Positions 54,708-64,000 of a DNA stretch of 64,000 nucleotides are shown one piece after another. The notes under the pieces are model-generated. The model worked only from the letters and a program-made list of their open reading frames with translations. It was not told where the DNA came from and did no database searches. Origin of the DNA: Coprinellus micaceus (taxonomy: Eukaryota; Basidiomycota; Agaricomycetes; Agaricales; Psathyrellaceae). The translations under genes and the position numbers were made by a program. The first letter of the stretch is position 1, and every line of letters begins with the position of its first letter. The stretch lies in the NCBI GenBank assembly GCA_951394405.1, contig OX596334.1, positions 1,240,001-1,304,000 of the forward strand. The letters are read 5' to 3'.

Positions 54708-56052
54708 CTCTAGGGAGGTGAAAGATCAAGGACCAAGGTGGGCTCAGGCTACAGTTGATGGCGATCAGGTCTCATGAACAGGCTATCCGACTCTCAAGAC
54801 GCCGGGACTCAGGTCTTCAATTTTGCGGTTCCAGCGTCCGGTTTACTCGGTATCCGCAAAATCTGGACCATCTAAGCTCACCTCCTTTTGCCACGGACGA
54901 TTCATGTATGGTGCTTCGGGACTACGCCATCCAAACTATGCATTCCTAGCGAAGTAACTTCGTTTGATTGAATCTAATATCTTCTCGCCCAACTTGACAT
55001 ATTCCGTCGTTTGCGAGGCTCTCAGGTGATCGCCTCCGTGGTACACGAGCTTGGATCCGGCGTTAGAATTCATTAGAATCTGGGCCACACCGCACTATGC
55101 CCCGTCTACCTCCACGCTTGGTGACGCTATTCAACCCGGCAACCCCAGTTGGCTAACGGGGTGCCTTGGCTCCGAGTGGAGAAGGTACGGCCCATCTTGG
55201 TTCTCCCGCGAAAATCGAACATCCCTGTCTCATGGGTAGTTGCCTGTTTGCGCCAAGAGACCCTGTGATGCACTGTGGACAATTGCGTGTGATCCATTAC
55301 TTTAGGCTTTGAAGGCGTTGCAGTGTTCTAAGAGCGTATTCGCCGTTAGCAAGTGCAGCAGGATACTTGCTGCTTCCACTTTGCGCCTTTTAACGGGGGT
55401 GTGCCGAAGGCGTACACTTGATGAATCCAAGTTGAAGCGCGATTACGTTACGTCCTTCACCGATTGGCGCTCAGTAGTTCCCAACAGCCCCACCATGTGG
55501 CCTAAACAAGCGCCCACAACTGATGCGTGCCCTGACAATCCCAATTCCATCCTGAAAAGTAGGGCTCTCATACAAATCTTTTGGCCCCTGAGGACCGAGG
55601 ACCCACTACCAAACTTCGTAGCAAAAAAACTCAGTTCGTACCAATCCTTCGAGAGGGCGAAGTGCAATTGGTCACGATAGACTGTTCGTTGGCAGTCACA
55701 ACAGTAGTAATACATAATACTGGTGCATATGCACACCGTGCGCATGTAAATGTAAGAGACATTCCGGAGTTCCACGTAGCACTTAAATGTCTATAGAGAA
55801 AAGACGACATCAAGCTGGGGGTATCTTACGATTCATGTATAATATCATTTGTTCGCGTCGTCGGTTTCGGCCCTCATGGCCCAGCGCTCTACCAAGGCTC
55901 GTCCTAAGAATATCAGAGACCGGCACTGTTTAGAAAACAAGAGCCGGGCAAAGGGTGGGTCGAGGGGAAGCTCATTATCGTCATCATCGGAAAGCGGGAA
56001 GGAAGAATAAGGGAGAGAGAATAATAAAGATATCCTTCGCCTACCCGAGACG
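54708..56052. other. Intergenic, no gene supported
   Basis: 1.3 kb between the F-box protein 2 promoter and the 3' end of the FAD monooxygenase. A plus-strand frame of 123 codons (55309-55680) has no recognisable content. Confidence 0.4.
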
Positions 56053-57965
56053 TCATGATTCGTTGAGAAGCTCTAAAGCTTCGCGAACCACGGGCTCCGC
56101 TGAAGTAGACCACGCCCACTCCCAGTTCTTCGTGAACCTGAAGCTGAGGTCTTGCAGCCTTCTGAGGGTCTCCTCGGTCGAAAGCCCATCGTCCAGGGGG
56201 GTGTGGTGGAAGGTAAAGTATTGCCCATTTATACGATTTCGCTCATGGACGTCGTGGGCGACAGGACGTCGAACGCGATCGTAAATGTTGAGGGCTCTGG
56301 GCAGGTTTTCTCGGGTCGTAGATGCGTGGCCGAGTGCAAGGGCGAGTACGAATGCGTCCTGTCAAGGAGCAATGAGCCGAAAGAAGCAATAGGGAAAACA
56401 AGACGGGCTTACCTCGATGGCCTGAGCAGCGCCCGAACCTTGGTGTGGGGGGCTAGCATGCGCCTAGAACGGGGGACATTGAGGATATGCATTGAATTGG
56501 TCCACAATTGTGCTTACCGCGTCTCCTATAATCGCGACTTTTCCGTGGACATAAGTGCTCAGAGGCTTGACGGTGTTGATGGCCCATCGTAGTGGCCTCT
56601 CGATGCACTGATAAAGGATAATTGTTCAGCAAATCGGTAGGGCCAGAACAAGCGGCACGGTAGGCTTACATCCATAAGAGCTTGCACTTCTGGCTCCCAA
56701 CTCCGGTACATCTCAGTTACCTCGGAGCTATCGACGGGCGAGACCCATGGCCCGTTAAATTTTGTTCCTTCGAGGTCGTGCCGCGCCGTGAATGCGACAA
56801 AATTGATGAGCTTGCCCTTGGCAATTGGGTAGGCAATTACATACTAGGATCCACAAAAGGTGTGTTGTCAGTACCAGAGAATGCACGAACGGACGCTAAA
56901 GGATCGACTCACGCCATTCTTGCCCAGATACTGATGCGAAGAGAGGTTCATTAGGACCAAGTTCCTAACTCATCGGCAATGAGGATTCCACGCACCTGGG
57001 TCGGCTGGGTGAAAACTCGATGGCCTGGATGTCGCGCATTGAGACGTTCCGTTGGGATTAAGGCACGATATGCGTTTGTTCCACACCAGGTAGGCTCAAC
57101 CGAGTCCTCATACTCTGCTGCTTCCTTCATCCTCTTGTCTGATTGGGCTACCTTTGCTTTGTCCGTAAACATCGAACGGCGAACCGCAGACTTTAGCCCA
57201 TCCGCTCCAACGAGGACATCGCAGGTTGCCGTGGACCCATCTTCGAAACACAGCTCGACAGGTCCTGTCAGTCGCTGGGTGTATGACCGGAGCCGCTTCG
57301 AGCAGTATATTTTGGTAGATCGCGGCAGCTTGCGCAGAAGCGCGTTCTGGAAGTCAGGTCGATGGAAGGTCATCAAATTCCCTGGGCAACACCAAAGCAA
57401 CCTCAAAATTAACAGGAAGAAGCCCAGCGACAGGGAAGGATTGCGCACCCTTCGTTACCAAAGTAAAGAATTCGAGACCCTCGGGTCTATCGCTCAAACG
57501 GTAATTGAACGTCGAAACTGTGGATCCGGTCAGCGTCTCCGTGGCTGACGAGGAGTGGAGCTAACAGACCTGGCCCGTCGACGGGGCGAATTTCAGTCGC
57601 TTTGAGCAGCTCTTCGTCCAATCCCAGCTTGCATATCAGCTCCCAGGGGCCTATGTGACCATGAGCTGCCATTCCAAGGCAAGTCCACGCGAGTGCGTAC
57701 GGGAGAAGAGACCAATTCCGGCGCCAATTTCGCCGAGCTTCTGAGCACCCTCGTAGATTACGACCTCGATATCCGGATATCTGGCGAGAGCGACTAGAAG
57801 AAACCCATGAGCGAAGTCATGGTTGTGAACCCCAGGTTACCCACCAGCGAGAGTGAGCCCTCCAATACCAGCGCCACTGTTCAACCTCACGTTAACACCA
57901 ATCTCCATAGGACATAACTTGCATACATACCAGATGCCAACCCTAAACTTGGGTCCAGAAGACAT
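56053..57965 (-). CDS. FAD-dependent monooxygenase, salicylate-hydroxylase-like
   Basis: Eleven exons (minus): 57965-57931, 57876-57845, 57793-57701, 57650-57570, 57517-57449, 57381-56996, 56930-56913, 56843-56670, 56607-56518, 56463-56413 and 56358-56053, giving 444 residues. All junctions are GT-AG and in phase. The group A flavoprotein hydroxylase signature is complete: GAGIGGLTLA (residues 13-22), VVIYEGA with the FAD ribose-binding Glu, the DG motif LVGADGLKSAVRR (160-172) and the GD motif IIGDAAHASPPHQGSGAAQA (322-341). The substrate-side TFHRPDF is also present. These NAD(P)H enzymes hydroxylate salicylate and related aromatic acids, which fits breakdown of lignin-derived aromatics. 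Several exons are very short (18-51 nt), and the first three are needed to recover the FAD motif. No signal peptide is seen, so it should be intracellular. Confidence 0.88.
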
Positions 57966-60900
57966 GGCGTATTGGCGTCGGTGAGTGTATAGGGGTAGGA
58001 GGATAACGTCGAAGGAAATGTCGGGAGGTGGAGAAGGATATCAAACGGAGGGCCATTTTGAAGGAAACGGCGGCTAATGGAAGACACGATTGGGCCGGAC
58101 TTCGTGTTCGAGAGCAAGGGGCGCCCACCCGAGAATCTGTGACATGCGAGATCTCCCAAAGCAGATGGAGTCGACGACCTTTGCAGATAAGGCGAGGCCA
58201 ATTGTCCCACGATCAAGTCGCGCCTTGTCCGAAGGTCCTGTTCTTCAGGCCATCATCAGTTTATATGCCGAAGGGCCTCTCTCCGCGTCACTGCCCAAGT
58301 CAGTTGATCCTGAAGCTCAGAAAAGGAGGTAGAGGGCTGACGAGGGACGCGGGATTCCCCAAGAATCCCTCTACCTCTCGGGGCTATCATCATTTGACGA
58401 CCTCGAGGCTGGGGTACAGGGTCTTGAGACGCCAACGCGGACTTTCTCCGTATGAAATGTTTTTACCTTCAACAGCATTCCATTGGTGCCGATGCAATTC
58501 AAACTGAAGGAAGTGAGGTCACCCAAAAACCAATAGCAGACGACACATTAAGCAACACTCACCCGTCTCGCCGTATCTCTGAAGATGCACTACCAAACCT
58601 GGGTGAAAGCCCGATCACGGTTGGGCAGGAGATGAAAGAGGCCTAGGCTGAACGAGAGAGACGTCGGCAGAGCTGGGTCCAAGGAGTAACTGCGCGCTGT
58701 GAAACAACCCCGGAAAACTCGCACCAGAAAGTACTGCTGGCAACCGGTAACCAGGGAATACGGTATGTATTTGCGGCGCCTTCAACGCTGTCAGTGCCAT
58801 GGGCCTACTTCCCGATATTAAGCTCTGTGGCTAGAGCATACTTCATTCCATAGAACGCGTTCTGTGACCTACAAGCTTTCTCTCAAAGTCGGACATCGAG
58901 GAGCGAGAATAGCCCACCTCAAACCGTGACGCGACCGAAAATGGCGGAACTTGAACCTTTGGGCGGAGATCTAATCCATCAAAAATGCGGGGTAGGCGCC
59001 CGTGATAACTTGCCCCGATACTGTGACCTTGCTCCCGGCTCCGCAGCGACCTACCCAACCCCGAGGCCGAAAGTGCACCACAACCTCATATTCAAACACG
59101 AAACTAACATCCTGGGAGGTGGAACTTAGGTCACGCTACCTAGACCCTAAAGAACTATCTCACGAAGTTGGGGCTACTAGCTTCGAGATGAAACGGGCGC
59201 TTCTGGTTCGCGAACTGCAAACAAGTAGCTCTCACGTTGTGAACCCAGGTTATCTCTACTTGCAACAGTAGCCCTGCCAAGGATCATGGGACTGCTGATA
59301 TGGCTTCTGGCATTCGAGCCATCAGCCGATTATCACTTCGGTACGCAGCAACTGATGTCGCCTCACGTACATAGGGAGTCCATGAAAACCGCACGCTTCA
59401 AGCGCCCTTTCTCTCGCAAGACATAAACTTCATTAACTTAAGAAGCTCAACACGAGGCAAGCGTTCTTCAACGTCTTTTCTTCTGATCTCGAAGCTAACA
59501 TAACACTTTCACAAGATGACCCATCTCTACTCCAGAGCGGTTTTCTCGGTGGGACCCAAGTGACAATACGATCCGCTCGGTAAGACGCCTCAATCGGCCG
59601 CGCAAGCCTCCAAGAGTATACTCCGAAGGCATCATGTGTTTCGTTTCCTACCTGTCTCTCTTCTGCCGTACGCTGTATCCCAGGATACAACTGCACTCCG
59701 ATCGCCTTTTGATCCACGATGCACCTTCGCACCTTCGCACCTTTTAAGATCTGCATCCTCCTCCTTCCAACTGGGTATGGGCGGGAGTGGTGGCTGAGAC
59801 TTGACTTTCTGGGTAAAAACCACGCCTTTATAAAGTTTAATGTTCCTCCTGGTTTCGCCTTGGCCCTGGGAAGAACTTTCCGCATCGCTGGTTTGGAAAT
59901 AGTCGTGCATAACAACTATTCCCCATGTTCTGTGTCCCGGCGTCCTGGGACCACGGAAAAGGGCCCGATGTGGTACTAATACCCCTTTTCCCCTTATGAA
60001 GTTCGGCGAAAGCGTTTATCAACCCCCGATTCTCGTAATATGAACGGCCCTTTAGCCCGCAATATATACTTTCTAACTTCTTTCAATAGACAGAGGCGCT
60101 TGTCCAAGGGGTAGGGAGCGTCATGGGACCTCCCGCGTCCCGAGCGACTGACAGAGACTGCCCTTTTTGAGCCGCTAATGGCGTCAGAGGTCCTCACTAG
60201 TCCTCACTATCTCCGTTTTTACCTCCGGACGGAGAGCGAACTTCAATCAAAGTGGGAATGATAGCCAGGAGCTTAAGTGCAACCCAGAAATGTGACGATT
60301 CTCGCGGGAGACCCTGTAGCTTCGTGCGCTGTTTTCTGTATGTTGCGATGATAGAATAGAAGTCAGAGAAGGGCTTGGTCTGCTGACACTATGGGTACTG
60401 TATCTTGATTTCTAATCCATCGCGGAAGTGGTGATTTCTCCGCCGATCAGTGCAGAACCGTACAGAAGTCACAGTAGGCCACAGTTAACCCGGAAACTCC
60501 AGAGCCGCAAGCTTCTGTTAGCCTTAATAGCGTAAGTCGTAATAGTCATCTGCAGCCCATGAAAGATTCTTTGTCTCAGCAACTGTCAGCAACAGGACGA
60601 GGAAGGACGGCCGGAATCCATAGCACTCGGTTAGTCGATCAAAGTGAGATAAAGCACGACGGAATCGGCGCCTCTGGTGGGAGGCTGCGGTCTCCAAGCG
60701 CGAGCTATCGCTCTGGCCTCAAAGGTGGATGCTCTTGGCTACGAAGACCGAGGTATCAATTTGGAGTCCTAACGCACTTCCAGGTCAAAGGTCGAGGCTA
60801 TGGATCAGCTTGCAGTGCACTCCCACCCTCCCCAGTCGCCCGACTCCGCAGTAATCAAGGCAAAAAAAATCCAAATTTCAATTTCTGAACGAGCGAGACA

Positions 60901-61437
60901 CCTCCACACCTACCACGGCCCCCACCCGCATCTCCTCGTGCAACCTCACAACTAGGCCAACCGACGATCGTTCACTCTCGAACTTGAAATCGCCTCTGAT
61001 GGCGTCAGTTGTGGGCGCCAGTATAACCGACCTCGCGATCATCGCACACAAAACAATGAGAAGGAGTACACCAAGCGCTGTTGGGCCACTGGGCGATGGC
61101 TATCAGCTATTCAGTCGCGCTCGCGTGGGCGACAAAGTTTCTTCGGGTTGAATGTGACAGACATACCCGACGACGTTTACAGTCCGATCTCGCGTGGGGG
61201 GCGATGGCGTAGGAAAGTTGACCGTCGGGGAATAAATGGCCTGAGTGTAAGCGTTGTCGGTACTGCATAGAAGTTATTGGGCCGGGTGTCGGTTGGTCTA
61301 CGATACAGACGTGCACTCCCCGAGGCTCCTTGATGCGATTCGCTCCTGGGCGAAGGCTAAGGCTCCGATCCGCGCGGAAAAGCCGCTTCATCGCCCTCGT
61401 TTGCCCACTTAACCGAACCACAACGCCCCTGCAGCAA
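57966..61437. other. Gene desert of 3.5 kb
   Basis: No frame with recognisable protein content on either strand. Longer frames (58028-58507 plus, 59433-59915 minus, 60559-60888 plus) overlap one another and look random. A short tandem caccttcg-type repeat lies near 59722-59745. Probably old transposon debris. Confidence 0.4.
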
Positions 61438-61563
61438 GGTTCGATGGCGTAGTTGGTTATCGCATCTGTCTAACAGTCTCAGCAGCGCTCCGTAATCCTC
61501 TCTGGTTACGGAACGCTGCTGTGGGACCACAGAAGGTCGCCAGTTCGAACCTGGCTCGAATCA
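61438..61563 (+). tRNA. tRNA-Val (anticodon AAC) with a 52-nt intron
   Basis: Exon 1 is 61438-61475 and exon 2 is 61528-61563, giving 74 nt mature. The acceptor stem GGTTCGA pairs with TCGAATC (one G-T). The anticodon stem TCTGT/ACAGA encloses loop C-T-AAC-A-C, with anticodon AAC at 61472-61474. The T-arm is GCCAG-TTCGAAC-CTGGC with a perfect B box, and the discriminator is A61563. The intron begins right after position 37, as usual in eukaryotes. It contains a long hairpin: 61480-61495 pairs with 61506-61521 with a single mismatch and a 10-nt loop. The D-stem is slightly weak (one T-T). Confidence 0.9.
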
Positions 61564-62062
61564 TGTTTTGCTTGGCTGAGGTCCGAGGGAGGAGGAGGGG
61601 GTGCCAGGAGATCTAGGCGCCCGTGCAGCCGTGGTTTTTGACATCGAGATGAGATTTCAAGGGCAAAGGCGATGAGTGCCATTTCCCATCATGATTTTTG
61701 ATGTTTTCCCATGTCACTCCCTTCAAGTTCGGCCCCACTGTAACGACCAAGCTATTTCGCTCACCCACCGACCAAGGCCACTGTCCTCTCCCAAAAACCA
61801 TGTCCACTGACGTGTCCACTCTTTCTGGATTCATGATCTCTGAAATGACGCCTACTGGACTGGATACATTAATAATGACATTACCTCATGCCCGCGTCTT
61901 CTGACCGCCGAGAAGTTCAAAACCTATCACCCAGAGTTCATATCCGTTACCGCAGCTTTCCGCGAATTGTACTATAAGAACCAAAATCAAGCCCACCCCG
62001 TATCCTCGCGCACATCCGCGAATATGTGGGCGAAGGCGGGCACACCCCACTCGCTCAAGAGG
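61564..62062. other. Intergenic region after tRNA-Val
   Basis: No separate gene seen. The frame of the next gene is open back to 61967, so its N-terminus may begin earlier than annotated. Confidence 0.4.
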
Positions 62063-62962
62063 ATGATGCCTTCCACCATCCTCGGCCGTAGCAGGATCGC
62101 GATTGGGGTTCGTTCAGTCCAAGGGCAAGTATCTATGCGATACCATGGCAGCAGCATACCGCCCAAGCCTCCCTTGAATCCAATCGCGCGATTCTTCGCC
62201 GCATACCCAACCTTCAATTACAACCCCACTTTCGGACCCTCCTCGAGCCCCGCTGCCGAATTCAGGACGCTCTGCGAGCACATGGAGTGGGGGAGGAAAG
62301 GCCATCAGCGAAAAGCTGCACGGAGGGAGTTCCAGAACGCCTTGGAGATGTGGTTCAACAAGAGGTACGGCGCAGATGCCGAGAACCTCGAAGCATGGCA
62401 GAAGTTGTGCATGGATTTAAGGGTTAGTCCAGTGCCAGGTGCCCTGGAAAGGGCAAGGAAGGTAAGTCCCAAGAAACCTTACTTCGCACTTATACTTAGA
62501 ATGGTGTTCCTTACCTAGACCGTGTTCAACACGCACGTCAATCTCATGGACTTCGATGATGTTCGTCTCGATCCCGACCTCCCACTCAAAAGATTCGCCA
62601 CCGAGAAGCAACTCTCCGAGTACACCCTCAAGACGGGCAGAATAGTCTCGCCATCGAGCCCCCAGGCAGACGGGTTGTTGAAGGCATTGCTTCGATACAT
62701 TCTCAAGCCTCCCGACGAGGCTTTGCGCCGAGATGAGTTCGGATGCTACATTGTAAACCGACGTGTTAACGTGAAGCCGGGCCTCAAGAAGGAGGAGCCA
62801 GAGTGCAAGGAGGCAGGAGGCCACGGGGAGGAGGGAGGGAAACAGGCACAGCCTGGTCCAGGTGATGGAAGCGGGGGCGAGGCGACGACGAGGCGAAAGC
62901 CAAAGAAAAATAGGCGAAAGGCCACCCAGAAGACCGCGCAACCTGCAACAGTTCCTGTCTGA
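62063..62962 (+). CDS. Uncharacterised fungal domain family member (FFxxYPxFxY type), copy 1
   Basis: Exons are 62063-62461 and 62519-62962 (phase 0, GTAAGT...CTAG), giving 280 residues from MMPSTILGRSR. ATGs at 62024 and 62135 are alternatives. The family domain (about residues 40-200) reads FFAAYPTFNYNP, SPAAEFRTLCEHMEWGRKG, FQNALEMWFNKRYGADAENL, then WQKLCMDLRVSP and HVNLMDFDD. The next gene has the same domain and the same intron site after the ERARK/DAREV position. The 40 residues before the domain are Arg/Ser/Ile-rich without acids and could be a mitochondrial targeting sequence. The C-terminal 70 residues are Gly/Glu/Lys-rich with a basic RRKPKKNRRKATQK stretch. I recall this family as widespread and unnamed in fungi; its function is unknown. 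Confidence 0.72.
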
Positions 62963-63368
62963 CCAGGCGTGTATGAGTTTCGGGATCCATTAGTTGGGTA
63001 GTTGACGTGCTCACCTGCCTTTTGACGAACCCAATGCAACCCTTTGGTCTGTATTGGGATCCAACTCCCACCACCCGCGGCACTGCAGGGCCTTGCCTCC
63101 CTCAAAGGGACGTGATGCAGGGATGACCACCCTTTTTGACGAAAACGAGGAGCGTCGGAACTAGCCGTACGTAGGTCTGGACCCTGCGCAATACAATATA
63201 AGAGCCGTGCCACAGCGACTTCTCGCTCTTTAAAGCCCCCAACCCCACAGACGAAGCGAGCCACCCTCCTTCACAGAGGTTGCCTCCCGTCGTCATCCGC
63301 AGGCTCTTTCACCCACTTCCTCCACAATCAACTCGCGTTATCACTTCAAACGGAAGACACGCGCAGGC
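62963..63368. other. Intergenic, no gene seen
   Basis: Between the two paralogues. A TATA-like caatataa lies near 63192-63199, about 170 nt before the next ATG. Confidence 0.35.
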
Positions 63369-64000
63369 ATGCCCACTCCCACAAACCACATCACCGCGTT
63401 CTTCGACGCTTACCCCTCCTTCACATACGACCCAACCTCACCGTCCTCTGCGTCAGAGTTCCGACGCCTCTGCCAGGACACGGGGTGGAAGAAAGGCGCC
63501 CCAGACCAGAAGAAAGCTTGGAAAGACTTCCAGATCGCGTTGGCGAAACAATTCAACAAGCTGTATGGCACGGACGTCGATAACGTGAAAGCGTGGCAGC
63601 GCCTTTGTTCTACATTGAAGATCGAGCCTGTACCGGGAACCCTGAAAGACGCGCGGGAGGTAAGTAACGATCAGGCGGTATCGAAGACGGATGGATTGAA
63701 AGGAAGCGAACTCACAGGCAGTCCTGAAAATCCACGCCAATCCCGTCGATCTTATCGAAGGGTTCAAGGGATCGAAGGAGATAAAGACATTCGAAAACGA
63801 AGCCGAGATGGCTGAGTACAGCGGCAAAACCGGGAAGCTCATCTGGGGATCGACACCCGGGATCGGCGCGCTCCTCCAAATGCTCCTGAACCCGCGGGAC
63901 CTAGTCCTGAAAGATCTCCAGCGCAGTACCGCGTCTCCCGAGCCTCACCAATCCGCTGGCCCCAACCCCATCCTCTCGTTCTTCGAGATGTACCCAACCT
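63369..64000 (+). CDS. Uncharacterised fungal domain family member, copy 2 (3' end outside window)
   Basis: Exons are 63369-63659 and 63718 onward to the window edge, an open frame of at least 191 residues. The domain begins right at the N-terminus: ITAFFDAYPSFTYDP, SASEFRRLCQDTGWKKGAPD, FQIALAKQFNKLYGTDVDN, WQRLCSTLKIEPVPGTL, then (after the intron) AVLKIHANPVDLIEGF and EAEMAEYSGKTGKLIWG. The last readable residues, NPILSFFEMYPT, restart the domain motif, so the protein seems to contain at least two tandem domain copies. It is in the same orientation as copy 1, with the same intron position. Unlike copy 1 it lacks an N-terminal basic leader. Confidence 0.72.

Noticed and set aside
56979..57548. 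189-codon plus-strand frame
   Set aside because: It is antisense to exons 5 and 6 of the FAD monooxygenase, whose FAD motifs fix the coding strand.
57966..61437. Possible transposon genes in the 3.5 kb desert
   Set aside because: No transposase, reverse transcriptase or terminal repeats could be recognised by eye; a repeat-library search would be needed.
1..64000. CRISPR arrays, bacterial operons or phage elements
   Set aside because: Nothing of this kind is present; introns, the tRNA intron and gene families are clearly fungal.

Overview
The window is nuclear DNA of a filamentous basidiomycete, almost certainly an Agaricomycete with a wood- or litter-decay lifestyle. Genes are broken by many short (about 50-60 nt) GT-AG introns. 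FunK1 fungal-type protein kinases are expanded. Laccases, a GMC oxidase and a glyoxal-oxidase-type copper radical oxidase lie close together, and there is a fungal TET/JBP-type dioxygenase. I assembled gene models by hand from reading frame, splice signals and agreement with paralogues; there is no transcript evidence.

Layout. 0-4 kb: an edge fragment, an unrecognised ORF, a complete TET/JBP-like 2-oxoglutarate dioxygenase (minus) and a small stand-alone chromodomain gene (plus). 4.5-20.7 kb and 35.6-40.6 kb: a FunK1 kinase cluster with four apparently intact genes, two pseudogenes and one older relic. It is interrupted at 15.2-17.4 kb by a membrane-anchored beta-lactamase-like serine hydrolase. 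22.9-35.1 kb: a small secreted protein head-to-head with laccase 1, two tandem paralogues of unknown function, then a GMC oxidoreductase and a glyoxal-oxidase-like copper radical oxidase transcribed divergently from a 1.48 kb intergenic region. 40.9-43 kb: a polytopic membrane protein. 43.6-54.7 kb: a possible MYND-family fragment, two F-box paralogues in opposite orientation, laccase 2 (minus) and the nucleoporin Nup53/Nup35. 56-58 kb: a salicylate-hydroxylase-like FAD monooxygenase. 61.4 kb: an intron-containing tRNA-Val(AAC). 62-64 kb: two tandem members of an uncharacterised fungal domain family, the second running off the right edge.

How the genes may work together. Two secreted laccases (phenol oxidation) lie within 26 kb of a GMC oxidase and a copper radical oxidase. 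Members of the latter two families make H2O2 from alcohols or aldehydes, and both proteins here end in GPI-like tails, so this looks like an extracellular lignocellulose-oxidising neighbourhood. The FunK1 cluster shows gene birth and death, with identical exon lengths in three copies and frameshifts, nonsense changes and deletions in others. The left edge joins a putative 5-methylcytosine oxidase with a chromodomain protein, a setting that in Agaricomycetes often accompanies transposons, although no transposase was identified here. Large stretches (7.4-9.6, 20.7-22.8, 49.1-51.3 and 58-61.4 kb) carry no gene I can support.
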